Below, piece by piece: positions 8,740 through 16,764 of a stretch of 64,000 nucleotides of DNA. Both the position numbers and the translations under genes were made by a program. The stretch is from Nakamurella panacisegetis (lineage in GTDB: Bacteria > Actinomycetota > Actinomycetes > Mycobacteriales > Nakamurellaceae). The DNA lies in assembly GCF_900104535.1 (NCBI RefSeq), contig NZ_LT629710.1:496001-560000 (forward strand), written 5' to 3'. Within the stretch, counting starts at the first letter, position 1. Every line of letters starts with the position of its first letter. Under the pieces are notes generated by a model. It was not told the DNA's origin and did not search any database. It saw nothing but the letters and a program-made list of their open reading frames with translations.

Positions 8740-9571
8740 GACTGGCGATCTCCTCCCGCAGCCGGAGCGTGATCTGCGCAGCCAGGGCCGAGACCTCGGG
8801 ATGTTCGATGGTGCGGGGGCCCTTGATGTCGACCCGCCACTCCCCGACGACCCGGCCCGGCCGGGAGGACAGCAGAACGACCCGTTGGCCAAGCCGCACC
8901 GCCTCGCGGACGTTGTGGGTCACGAAGACGACACTGTTGCCGGTCTGCTTCCAGACCCGGGTCAGCTCGTCGTGCAGGACGTCACGCGTGATGGCGTCCA
9001 ACGCGGCGAACGGCTCGTCCATCAGCAGCACCTGGCCGCTCTGGGCCAGCGCCCGGGCCAATGCGACCCGCTGCCGCTGGCCGCCCGACAACTCGTGGAT
9101 ACGGCGCTTGGCCGTTCCCCCGAGCCGAACCAGCTCCAACAGTTCGTCGACCCGCGCCGAGCGGGCCGGCCGCGGCACGCCGGCCAGCTTCAAGGCCAGG
9201 GCGACGTTGGCCCCCGCGGTCAGCCACGGGAACAGGGCCGCCTCCTGGAACATCAGCGCCGGGCGCCCAGCGGTGGCCACCGAGCCGACGGTCGGCTGGT
9301 CAAGGCCGGCGATGAGGTTGAGCAGGGTCGACTTGCCGCAACCGGAGGCGCCGAGCAGGCAGACGAACTCGCCCGGGGCCACCGACAGATTGATGTTGTC
9401 CAAGGCCGCGACCGCACCCCCCGGGCCCCGGAACACCTTGCTGACCCCGTCGATCAGCACACCGGGCGTCACCTCCGGCGCCGGCTCCGGGGCCAGGGGC
9501 ACCACCCGAGGATCGTCGTGGTTGAACTCCAGATCGTCCAGATCCGCCGATACTTCAGCAAGGGTCGTCAT
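8726..9571 (-). CDS. ssuB: ABC transporter ATP-binding protein, SsuB/TauB type
   Basis: 281 residues. Walker A GASGCGKST, the Q-loop, signature LSGGQRQRV, Walker B 'VLLMDEPF' and the H-loop 'FVTHNVREA' are all present in order, so it is a complete ATPase. A ~38-residue N-terminal extension precedes the domain. It should energise import through the downstream permease. It starts 4 nt after the stop of the binding-protein gene and overlaps the permease gene. The substrate class (aliphatic sulfonates or sulfate esters) is inferred from the operon. Confidence 0.92.
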   Translation of the reverse strand: MTTLAEVSADLDDLEFNHDDPRVVPLAPEPAPEVTPGVLIDGVSKVFRGPGGAVAALDNINLSVAPGEFVCLLGASGCGKSTLLNLIAGLDQPTVGSVATAGRPALMFQEAALFPWLTAGANVALALKLAGVPRPARSARVDELLELVRLGGTAKRRIHELSGGQRQRVALARALAQSGQVLLMDEPFAALDAITRDVLHDELTRVWKQTGNSVVFVTHNVREAVRLGQRVVLLSSRPGRVVGEWRVDIKGPRTIEHPEVSALAAQITLRLREEIASHAHA

Positions 9572-9575
9572 CGAC

Positions 9576-10682
9576 TCACTCCTGTCCGAGACCGTCAGCG
9601 CTGACCGGGCTCTTGCCGGACGCCTTGAGCAGCTTGTTCAAAATGCGCAGATCGAAAAGGCCGTTGATATCCGGGACCGACTTCAGCAGCCCACCGTCGA
9701 CCGCGTGCTGGCTCGACACGTTGTACGTTGCGGCCAGCGGGTCCACGGTGACCTTGATGTTCTTGAACGCACTGGCCATCACCGAGTCCGACAGCTTCTT
9801 GCCGGTGAGCTTCCCGATCGCATCGTTGATCGCGGCCGAGGACTTGGCCGGATCGGCGGCGATCTCGCCGGCCGCCGTGATCTCACCGGAGATCAACGCC
9901 CGCACGGTGTCCGGGTGCTCGTCCAGGAATTTCTTCCCGACGACCAGAATGGTGGTGGGGAACTCCTTGTTCGGCCACAGCGTGCTCTCGTCGACCAGCG
10001 TCTTGCCGCCGGCTTCGACCAGCCGGGACGCCCAGGGCTCGGGCAGCCAGGCGCCGTCCACCTGGCCGGTCCGGAACAGGCCCAGGGTCTGCGCGTTGTC
10101 CTGGTTCACCACGTCGACGTCGCTGCCGCCGTTCGTCTGCACCTTCAAGCCGGCCTTGAACAGGTACTCACGCAGGGAGACATCTTGCGTACCACCCAAT
10201 TGCGGCGTCGCGATCGTCTTTCCCTTCAGGTCCGCGGCGGAATTGATACCCGGCTTGACCACCAGTGACGCCCCGTTGTCGGTGGCACCGGCCACGATCC
10301 GCAGAGAGTCGCCGCCGGACTTCACGTAGGAATTGATGGCCGGGCTGGGCCCGAGGAACGCGGCGTCGATGGCATCCGCGTTGAGCGCTTCGATGGCCGC
10401 CGGTCCGGCGTTGAACACCTGGGTCTCCAGCTTGGTGCTTCCCAAGGCCTTGGTGAAGGACCCGTCGGCCACGCCGAGCACGGCGGCCGCGTGGGTCACG
10501 TTGGCGAAGTAGCCGAGGCGCAGCGTGCCGGCGGCGCCGGTCGGCGTCCCGGTCGCGCCGGAGGACGACGGGGTGCTGGCCGAACTGGACCCGCAGGCGG
10601 TGGCCAGCACGACCAGGCCGGCCAGCAGGGGCGCGGTGAGGAATCGGTGACGAGTGCGGTGCGAGATGGAGATGCGGGACAT
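9576..10682 (-). CDS. ssuA: Sulfonate-type ABC transporter substrate-binding lipoprotein
   Basis: 368 residues. An Arg-rich start, a hydrophobic stretch and a lipobox 'LATAC' at about residues 27-31 predict a lipoprotein anchored outside the membrane. The mature part is the SsuA/ThiY two-lobe fold ('LRLGYFANVTHAAAVLG', 'GKTIATPQLGGTQDVSLREYL', 'VDGAWLPEPWA'). It should capture an organosulfur compound and deliver it to SsuBC. AAAGG lies upstream of the chosen ATG; longer readings run into cysN. It lies 25 nt after cysN, so sulfonate uptake is wired into the sulfate-reduction operon. Confidence 0.9.
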   Translation of the reverse strand: MSRISISHRTRHRFLTAPLLAGLVVLATACGSSSASTPSSSGATGTPTGAAGTLRLGYFANVTHAAAVLGVADGSFTKALGSTKLETQVFNAGPAAIEALNADAIDAAFLGPSPAINSYVKSGGDSLRIVAGATDNGASLVVKPGINSAADLKGKTIATPQLGGTQDVSLREYLFKAGLKVQTNGGSDVDVVNQDNAQTLGLFRTGQVDGAWLPEPWASRLVEAGGKTLVDESTLWPNKEFPTTILVVGKKFLDEHPDTVRALISGEITAAGEIAADPAKSSAAINDAIGKLTGKKLSDSVMASAFKNIKVTVDPLAATYNVSSQHAVDGGLLKSVPDINGLFDLRILNKLLKASGKSPVSADGLGQE

Positions 10683-10707
10683 GGCAGAACCTTTCACAGC
10701 CCGTCGG

Positions 10708-12180
10708 TTACGGACCGGGAGTCGGGAAGCTGTTGGACGGGACGGCCACCTCACGAGGCGCGGACGCGGTACCCGGGGGAAGGAGATCGGTGTCGGGACG
10801 ACATCGCACGTCGTCGGTGGTGGAGGCCGGCGCCCGGCGCAGGGCCCCGCGGCGGTCGCCGACCATCCCGGCGGCCAGGGTGGTGCCGTCCGCCGGGTCG
10901 ATGATCAGCAGCGAGCCGACCGCACCCCCGGGCCGGAACGGCTCCACCGGGACGGGTTCGACCGTGCGCAGCGTGACCTGGGCGATGTCGTTGAGGGACA
11001 ACACGTTCGGCGCCTCGACCTCGGCCAGGGTGTCGATGTCCAGCCGGTGGTCGACGGATCCGACGATGACCCGGTAGGTCGCCGTCCCGTACCGCAGCAG
11101 AGCGCGCAGGCCGGGCCGCAGACCTTTGTCGGCCAACTGCGTCACCGTCACCGAGAACTCGGTGACGACCTCCGGCGCATCGGCTACACCCGAGATCAGA
11201 TCTCCGCGCGACAGGTCGACGTCGTCGGCCAGCAGCAGGGTGACCGAGTCCCCGGCGACGGCGACATCCACAACCCCGTCGGCGGTGTCGATGGCCGAGA
11301 CGACGCTGCGCCGCCCGGACGGCAGCACCACGATCTCGTCACCGGGCCGCACGCTCCCGGCGGTGACCCGGCCGGCGTACCCGCGGTAGTCCGGGTAGGC
11401 CTCCGACCGGGGCCGGATGACGTACTGCACCGGGAAGCGCAGGGCCCCGGCACTGGCCGTGTCGGTCAGTTCGACCTGCTCGAGGTGTTCCAGGATGCTC
11501 GGGCCGGTGTACCAGTCGATCCGCTCCGACCGGGTCACCACGTTGTCGCCGTGCAGCGCCGAGATCGGGATCGCGGTGATCTCGCCGATCCCGAGATCAA
11601 CCGCGTACCGGTCGAACTCGGCGGCGATGGTGTCGAACACCTGCTCGTCGAAGTCGACCAGGTCGATCTTGTTGACCGCCAGCAGCAGGTGCGGGACGCC
11701 CAGCAGGGCGGCCACCGCGGCGTGCCGACGGGTCTGGGCGACCACACCGGTGCGGGCATCCACCAGGATGATGACCAGGTCGGCGGTGGAGGCACCGGTG
11801 ACGGTGTTCCGGGTGTACTGCACGTGTCCGGGGGTGTCGGCCAGGATGAAACTGCGGACCCCGGTGGCGAAGTACCGGTAGGCCACGTCGATGGTGATGC
11901 CCTGTTCGCGTTCGGCCCGCAGTCCGTCGACCAGGAGCGAGAGGTCGGGACTGTCCAGCCCTCTCGCTGCCGAGGTTCGTTCCACCGCGTCGAGCTGGTC
12001 CGAGAGCACGGACTTGGAGTCGTGCAGCAACCGGCCGACCAGGGTGGACTTGCCGTCGTCGACTGAACCGGCGGTCGCGAACCGCAGCAACCCCCGGGGC
12101 GGGGACGACGACGCGCGATCACGGTCGGAGGCTGGGAGTTTCGGTTCGGTCATGAGGATCTCGCCCGTCATTTCGACCAT
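10708..12180 (-). CDS. cysN: Sulfate adenylyltransferase subunit 1 (GTPase subunit)
   Basis: 490 residues, an EF-Tu-like GTPase that drives APS formation with CysD. G1 is 'GSVDDGKSTLVGRLL', G3 'DTPGH', and G4 'NKID', followed by two beta-barrel domains. Unlike mycobacterial CysNC it carries no APS-kinase domain; the ~45 C-terminal residues are low-complexity, and a separate cysC is in the operon. ATG 12180 overlaps the cysD stop (TAATG). An internal ATG at 12153 (MTEPKLP) would also give a normal protein. Confidence 0.95.
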   Translation of the reverse strand: MVEMTGEILMTEPKLPASDRDRASSSPPRGLLRFATAGSVDDGKSTLVGRLLHDSKSVLSDQLDAVERTSAARGLDSPDLSLLVDGLRAEREQGITIDVAYRYFATGVRSFILADTPGHVQYTRNTVTGASTADLVIILVDARTGVVAQTRRHAAVAALLGVPHLLLAVNKIDLVDFDEQVFDTIAAEFDRYAVDLGIGEITAIPISALHGDNVVTRSERIDWYTGPSILEHLEQVELTDTASAGALRFPVQYVIRPRSEAYPDYRGYAGRVTAGSVRPGDEIVVLPSGRRSVVSAIDTADGVVDVAVAGDSVTLLLADDVDLSRGDLISGVADAPEVVTEFSVTVTQLADKGLRPGLRALLRYGTATYRVIVGSVDHRLDIDTLAEVEAPNVLSLNDIAQVTLRTVEPVPVEPFRPGGAVGSLLIIDPADGTTLAAGMVGDRRGALRRAPASTTDDVRCRPDTDLLPPGTASAPREVAVPSNSFPTPGP

Positions 12181-13112
12181 TAGAAGTAGCCTTCCTTCTT
12201 GCGGTCTTCCATGGCCGCCTCGCTGAGCTTGTCGTCGGCACGGGTCGCGCCACGCTCGGTGATCCGGGTCGCGATGATCTCCTCGATCACCGACCCGACG
12301 TCGGATGCCGACGACTCCACCGCGCCGGTGCACGACATGTCCCCGACCGTGCGGTACCGGACCTGTCGATACTCCAGCACTTCGGAACCGACCGGGCCAC
12401 CCCACTGTCCCGGCGCCAGCCACATACCGTTGCGCAGGAACACTTCGCGCTGGTGGGCGTAGTAGATGTCCGGCAGCACGATCTGTTCCGCTTCGATGTA
12501 GTTCCAGACATCCAGCTCGGTCCAATTCGAGATCGGGAACACCCGGACGTGCTCGCCCGGCGCGTGCCGGCCGTTGTACAGATCCCACAGCTCCGGTCGC
12601 TGACGACGGGGATCCCAGCCGCCGAACGCGTCTCGCAGCGAGAAGATCCGCTCCTTGGCCCGCGAGCGTTCCTCGTCGCGGCGGGCACCACCGATGACGG
12701 CGTCGAATCGCTCGTCGGCGATGGTGTCGACCAACGGGACGGTCTGCAGTGGGTTGCGGGTTCCGTCCGGACGTTCGGTCAGCCGCCCGTCATCGATCCA
12801 GTCCTGGACATGGGCGACCTTCAGCCGGAAGTCGCCGTCGGCGACCACGGCATCGCGGTAGGCGATGACCTCGGGAAAGTTGTGCCCGGTGTCCACGTGC
12901 AGCAACGAGAACGGGATGGGCGCCGGATGGAAGGCCTTGCGCGCCAGGTGCAACACCAGGATCGAGTCCTTGCCGCCGGAGAACAGGATCACCGGCCGCT
13001 CGAACTCGCCGGCCACCTCCCGGAGGATGTGGATGGCCTCCGATTCCAGCGCACGCAGGTGGCCCCGGGCGTGGCCGGCCGCGGACAGCCCGGCAATGGC
13101 CTCGAGTGTCAC
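12180..13112 (-). CDS. cysD: Sulfate adenylyltransferase subunit 2
   Basis: 310 residues, the usual CysD length. The PP-loop 'ILFSGGKDSIL' binds ATP, and the conserved 'DTGHNFPEVIAYRD', 'GGARRDEERSRAKER' and C-terminal 'RKKEGYF' are present. With CysN it converts sulfate and ATP to adenylylsulfate (APS). It starts with GTG overlapping the cysC stop (GTGA) and ends overlapping the cysN start, so cysC-cysD-cysN are translationally chained. Confidence 0.97.
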   Translation of the reverse strand: MTLEAIAGLSAAGHARGHLRALESEAIHILREVAGEFERPVILFSGGKDSILVLHLARKAFHPAPIPFSLLHVDTGHNFPEVIAYRDAVVADGDFRLKVAHVQDWIDDGRLTERPDGTRNPLQTVPLVDTIADERFDAVIGGARRDEERSRAKERIFSLRDAFGGWDPRRQRPELWDLYNGRHAPGEHVRVFPISNWTELDVWNYIEAEQIVLPDIYYAHQREVFLRNGMWLAPGQWGGPVGSEVLEYRQVRYRTVGDMSCTGAVESSASDVGSVIEEIIATRITERGATRADDKLSEAAMEDRKKEGYF

Positions 13113-13690
13113 CGTTGTACTCCTTCCCGGGCCAGCAGGCCCAGCAGCCGATCGACCGCACCGGCCTGGTCGACCACGGCGGTGTCGATCCGCAGTTCCG
13201 GGTTCTCCGGGATCTCGTAGGGGTCGTCGACCCCGGTCATCGAAGTGATCTCGCCGCGGAACGCTTTGGCGTACAGCCCCTTGACGTCCCTCTCGGCGCA
13301 GACCTCGACCGGGGTCGAGACGTGCACCAGGGCGAAGGCGGTCCCGTGGGCGGCGTGGTGCGCCCGCACCTTGTCCCGCGCCGCGGCGTAGGGCGCGATC
13401 ACCGGGACGATGACGACCACCCCGTGCCGGGCCAGCAGTTCCGCGACGAACCCGATCCGGTCGACGTGAGTGTCCCGGTCGGCCCGGGTGAACCCGAGGC
13501 CGGCCGACAGATGCGTCCGGACCTCGTCACCGTCGAGGATCTCGACATCGACCCCGGCCCCGCGGAGCTTCTCGGCCACCGCGAAAGCCAAGGTCGTCTT
13601 GCCGGCACTCGGCAGTCCGGTCAGCCAGAGGGTCAGGCCGTCGGCGCTGGGCGCCAACGTCTTCGCCTCGGCGGTCTGCGTGCTCGTCAT
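13109..13690 (-). CDS. cysC: Adenylyl-sulfate (APS) kinase
   Basis: 193 residues. Walker A is 'GLPSAGKTTLA', and the family segments 'EILDGDEVRTHLSAGLGFTRADRDTHVDRIG', 'SPYAAARDKVR'-like and 'FRGEITSMTGVDDPYEIP' can be followed in order. It phosphorylates APS to PAPS. Because the adjacent CysH looks like an APS (not PAPS) reductase, PAPS is probably made for sulfotransfer rather than for reduction. ATG 13690 overlaps the cysH stop by 4 nt. Confidence 0.95.
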   Translation of the reverse strand: MTSTQTAEAKTLAPSADGLTLWLTGLPSAGKTTLAFAVAEKLRGAGVDVEILDGDEVRTHLSAGLGFTRADRDTHVDRIGFVAELLARHGVVVIVPVIAPYAAARDKVRAHHAAHGTAFALVHVSTPVEVCAERDVKGLYAKAFRGEITSMTGVDDPYEIPENPELRIDTAVVDQAGAVDRLLGLLAREGVQR

Positions 13691-14391
13691 GTGTGCAACC
13701 CACATTCGGTCTTGGTCAGGCCGGCCCAGCGACCGGCTCTGGCGTCTTCGCCGGGGGCAACCCGGCGGGTGCAGGGCTCGCACCCGATCGACGGGTACTC
13801 GTTCGACAGCAACGGGTTCACCAGAACGTTGTTCTCCACGATGTAGCGGTCGACGTCCTCGTCGGACCATGCGGCCAGCGGAGCGATCTTGACCCGCCCC
13901 CGCTTGACGTCGAACGAGACGACGGGGGTGTCGGCCCGCGCAGCCGACTCGGCCCGTCGCAGCCCGGTGGCCCAGGCGTCGTACCCGCTCATGGCCGCAT
14001 TCAGCGGAGCCACCTTCCGCAACGCGCAGCACAGATCGGGGTTGCGGGAGAACAGGTCCGGCCCGTACTGCGCGTCCTGTTCGGCCACCGTCTGCAACGG
14101 CAGCAGCCGCCGCAGCGTGATGTCGTAAACCGCTTCGACGGCGTCGGCGGTGCCGATCGTTTCGATGAAGTGGTAGCCGGTTTCCAGGAACAGCACGTCG
14201 ATACCCGGTTTGACCTGGGCCGCGAGGTGCGCGAGCACCGTGTCCTGCATGGACGCCGTCACGGCCAGCCCGTCGCCGAATTCCTCCGCCGCCCAGCCGA
14301 GGATCTCCCGGGCGGTGGCCCCTTCGAGGTCGGTCGCGCCCCGGGCAGCCACGGCCGCCAGGTCCTCCGGCGAACGCACCGTGGTGATCAT
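13687..14391 (-). CDS. cysH: Assimilatory adenylyl-sulfate (APS) reductase, 4Fe-4S type
   Basis: 234 residues. The cysteine pattern of iron-sulfur APS reductases is complete: CC in 'DLCCALRK', CxxC in 'GCEPCTRR', and the catalytic Cys in the C-terminal 'TECGLH'. Classic PAPS reductases lack the first four. It reduces APS to sulfite using thioredoxin. ATG 14391 (MITTVRSP) is preferred; upstream sequence in the frame is Arg-rich and belongs to the overlapping gene. The start overlaps the stop of the zinc-ribbon gene. Confidence 0.95.
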   Translation of the reverse strand: MITTVRSPEDLAAVAARGATDLEGATAREILGWAAEEFGDGLAVTASMQDTVLAHLAAQVKPGIDVLFLETGYHFIETIGTADAVEAVYDITLRRLLPLQTVAEQDAQYGPDLFSRNPDLCCALRKVAPLNAAMSGYDAWATGLRRAESAARADTPVVSFDVKRGRVKIAPLAAWSDEDVDRYIVENNVLVNPLLSNEYPSIGCEPCTRRVAPGEDARAGRWAGLTKTECGLHT

Positions 14392-14621
14392 TCGGATGCT
14401 CCTTCCAGAGCCGAGGTATCGCTGGGGGCACCCGCGCCGGCGGAATCTCCGGCGGGGCGTCCGGAATCGGGCCCGCCCGCGCCGGCCAGACCGATGAATC
14501 GGACGGCGAACACGCGCCGGCAGTCGCGGCAGCTCCACGCGCCGTGGGACTCCTCGTGCGGCCACAGGTTCGTCTCACCGCAGTAGGGGCAGTACTGCGC
14601 CGGAGCCCGGTTCTCGCTCAT
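14388..14621 (-). CDS. Small zinc-ribbon protein of the sulfite reductase operon
   Basis: 77 residues. Two CxxC pairs ('YCPYCGE' and 'WSCRDCRRVF') 20 residues apart form a zinc ribbon, followed by a Gly/Ala/Ser-rich tail of about 30 residues. From memory, similar short ORFs follow sulfite reductase genes in other actinobacteria, without a known role. It lies 31 nt after the sulfite reductase gene and overlaps cysH by 4 nt, which ties it to assimilation, perhaps as a metal or electron-transfer accessory. Function unknown. Confidence 0.85.
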   Translation of the reverse strand: MSENRAPAQYCPYCGETNLWPHEESHGAWSCRDCRRVFAVRFIGLAGAGGPDSGRPAGDSAGAGAPSDTSALEGASE

Positions 14622-14652
14622 GCCGGATCCTGACGGCGGCCGGGCCGTCGCC

Positions 14653-16413
14653 TCATCGGAGAGCGTCCTCGTCCGATCGCGCGACCCAGCTGGCGAACCG
14701 TTCGCCCGGTTCACGAGATGCGGTGTAGGAGTTGACGATCCGTTCCACGTAGTCGGGCAGCTCGTCGCCGGTGATCTTGTGGCCGCGGACCTTGCGGCCG
14801 AATCCGGCGTCCAACCCGAGACCGCCGCCCAGGTGCACCTGGAAACCCTCCACCTGCTCGCCGTCGGCATCGGTGACGATCATTCCCTTGAGCCCGATGT
14901 CGGCGATCTGCGTGCGCGCGCAGGCATTCGGGCAGCCGTTGATGTTGATCGTGAGCGGCACGTCGAGGTCTCCCAGGCGCCGCTCCAATTCGTCGACCAG
15001 GGCGATACCGCGGGCCTTGGTCTCCACGATGGCCAGCTTGCAGAACTCCAAGCCGGTGCAGGCCATCATGTTCCGACGGAAGGTGCTGGGGGTGGTCGAG
15101 AGTCCCAACTCGGCCAGTCCGGCCTGCAGCGAGTCCAACCGGTCGGCCTCGATGTCCAGGATCACCAGCGACTGCTCGGTGGTGGCCCGCAGACGGGAGG
15201 ACCCGTGGGCCTCGACCAGGTCGGCCAGGTCGGTGAGCAGCTTCCCGCTCACCCGGCCGACGGTCGGCGCGATGCCCACGTAGAAGCGGCCGTCGTTCTG
15301 GAGGTGCACGCCGACGTGGTCCCGCGGCCCGTCGTACACCGGCGGGGCGTCGCCGTCGGTCAGTGTCCGGTGCAGGTACTCGGTTTCCAGCACCTCACGG
15401 AACTTGGCGATACCCCAGTCGCCGACCAGGAATTTCAGCCGCGCGCGGTTGCGCAGCCGGCGATACCCGTAGTCACGGAAGATCGAGATGACACCCTTCC
15501 AGATCTCCGGGATCTCCTCCAGGGTGGCGAACACACCGAGGCGCTGGGCCAGCATCGGGTTGGTCGACAGCCCGCCGCCCACCCAGACGTCGAACCCGGG
15601 GCCGAGTTCCGGATGTACGGTGCCGATGAAGGAGATGTCGTTGATCTCGTGGGCGACGTCCTGACGGGGCGACCCGGAGATGGCGGTCTTGAACTTGCGG
15701 GGCAGGTTCGAGAACTCGTCGGTCCCGATGAACTTCTCCAGGATGGCCTGCATGGCCGGGGTACCGTCGATGATCTCGTCGGCCGCGATGCCGGCCAGCG
15801 GAGATCCGAGCACCACCCGCGGGACGTCGCCACAGGCCTCGGCGGTGCTGAGCCCGACCCCTTCCAGGGCCTCCCAGATGTCCGGAACGTCCTCGATGCG
15901 GACCCAGTGCAGCTGGATGTTCTGCCGGTCGGTCAGATCGGCCGTGTCCCGGGCGTACCGGGTGGACACCTGGCCGATGGTGCGCAGCGCGTCCGTGGTC
16001 AGCAGCCCACCGTCGACACGGACCCGCAGCATGAAGAACGGATCCTCGAGCTCGTGCGGTTCCAGGACGGCCGTGCGGCCGCCGTCGATGCCCGGCGCGC
16101 GCTGGGTGTACAGACCCCACCAGCGGAAGCGGCCCCGGAGGTCGCCCGGGTCGATGCCGTCGAAACCGGTGTACCGGTAGATGTTCTCGATCCGCGACCG
16201 GCAGTGCAGCCCGTCATCGTCCTTCTTCATCCGCTCGTTGGGGTTCAGCGGCTCCCGGTGACCGAGCGCCCATTGACCCTGGCCGCGGCCCGCGTCAGGA
16301 CGTTTGCGGGCCGGACGCGGCGCGCCCGCCGGGCGCGCGGCCGCGCCGTCGTTCCCGACGGCGGGTGCGGTGGCGTGATCGGACGCGATGGTCCGGAGTG
16401 AAGCAGCAGGCAC
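14653..16413 (-). CDS. sirA: Ferredoxin-dependent assimilatory sulfite reductase
   Basis: 586 residues. It resembles M. tuberculosis SirA throughout ('GQWALGHREPLN', 'LRGRFRWWGLYTQR', 'LSTNPMLAQRLG'). The siroheme/4Fe-4S ligands are in 'MACTGLEFCK' and 'NGCPNACAR'. The Tyr of 'GLYTQR' and the first Cys of 'EACGDVPRV' correspond to the pair that is cross-linked in mycobacterial SirA; the second Cys of that mycobacterial loop is Val here. It reduces sulfite to sulfide with six electrons from ferredoxin. The start is GTG 16413 with AAGGA upstream; the N-terminal ~45 residues are low-complexity. It is the first full gene of a ten-gene operon. Confidence 0.95.
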   Translation of the reverse strand: MPAASLRTIASDHATAPAVGNDGAAARPAGAPRPARKRPDAGRGQGQWALGHREPLNPNERMKKDDDGLHCRSRIENIYRYTGFDGIDPGDLRGRFRWWGLYTQRAPGIDGGRTAVLEPHELEDPFFMLRVRVDGGLLTTDALRTIGQVSTRYARDTADLTDRQNIQLHWVRIEDVPDIWEALEGVGLSTAEACGDVPRVVLGSPLAGIAADEIIDGTPAMQAILEKFIGTDEFSNLPRKFKTAISGSPRQDVAHEINDISFIGTVHPELGPGFDVWVGGGLSTNPMLAQRLGVFATLEEIPEIWKGVISIFRDYGYRRLRNRARLKFLVGDWGIAKFREVLETEYLHRTLTDGDAPPVYDGPRDHVGVHLQNDGRFYVGIAPTVGRVSGKLLTDLADLVEAHGSSRLRATTEQSLVILDIEADRLDSLQAGLAELGLSTTPSTFRRNMMACTGLEFCKLAIVETKARGIALVDELERRLGDLDVPLTININGCPNACARTQIADIGLKGMIVTDADGEQVEGFQVHLGGGLGLDAGFGRKVRGHKITGDELPDYVERIVNSYTASREPGERFASWVARSDEDALR

Positions 16414-16487
16414 GGGGCAGTCCTTGCGGAATTGGCCTGGGCGTGCCTCGACAGATACAAGTCAGTCCGGAATCGGCGATCCGGCGC

Positions 16488-16514
16488 CATCGAGGAACAC
16501 CCGACGGCTCGATG
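16488..16514 (-). promoter_or_regulatory. Hairpin between the leader ORF and sirA
   Basis: CATCGAG (16488-16494) pairs with CTCGATG (16508-16514) around a 13-nt loop, starting 11 nt after the leader-ORF stop on the minus strand. A second hairpin, 16561-16580, has 8-bp arms (one G-U pair) and a 4-nt loop, and lies inside the leader ORF over its VDL codons. Alternative folding between these elements would be the expected basis of attenuation; I could not compute folding. Confidence 0.5.
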
Positions 16515-16525
16515 AGCGGCGGGAT

Positions 16526-16612
16526 TCAGCGAATGGCGCGACAGGCAGAGCTGGCGACGCGCACGAGGTCAACCTCGCGCCGGCACACCAGAGGCACTCC
16601 CTGAACGGACAT
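16526..16612 (-). CDS. Leaderless 28-residue putative cysteine-responsive leader peptide
   Basis: A 28-codon ORF with Cys at positions 10 and 24 and the segment 'CRREVDLVRVASSACR'. From memory, this resembles short actinobacterial peptides annotated as 'putative leader peptide' with an R.xVDL.RV...CR core; I could not check by search. It lies 112 nt upstream of sirA on the same strand. A -10-like TATGCT is 7 nt before its ATG, so the mRNA should begin at the ATG and be leaderless. Ribosome pausing at Cys codons could couple cysteine shortage to expression of the sulfur operon, as described for mycobacterial upstream ORFs with cysteine tracts. An in-frame ATG at 16624 is an alternative. Confidence 0.75.
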   Translation of the reverse strand: MSVQGVPLVCRREVDLVRVASSACRAIR

Positions 16613-16619
16613 GTCTGGC

Positions 16620-16625
16620 AGCATA
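16620..16625 (-). promoter_or_regulatory. -10 hexamer TATGCT of the sulfur operon promoter
   Basis: TATGCT on the minus strand is separated by exactly 7 nt from the ATG of the leader ORF, placing the expected transcription start on that ATG. No convincing -35 hexamer is present 16-18 nt upstream, which is common for actinobacterial promoters. Confidence 0.6.
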
Positions 16626-16764
16626 CCGTCCCCGGGCCGATTCGACCCCATGCCTCGTTTCACTGGTTGGGATGCTCGTTCAGTCCGTGGGAGAGATCGG
16701 GAGGCGGAGCCAGCCCGGAGCGCCTCCGGCGCCACTGTCGGTCCCCCCGGGCATGCTGCGTGTC

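Noticed and set aside
10708-10850. APS-kinase domain fused to the CysN C-terminus
   Set aside because: The ~45 extra residues are low-complexity without a Walker A motif; a complete separate cysC is present.
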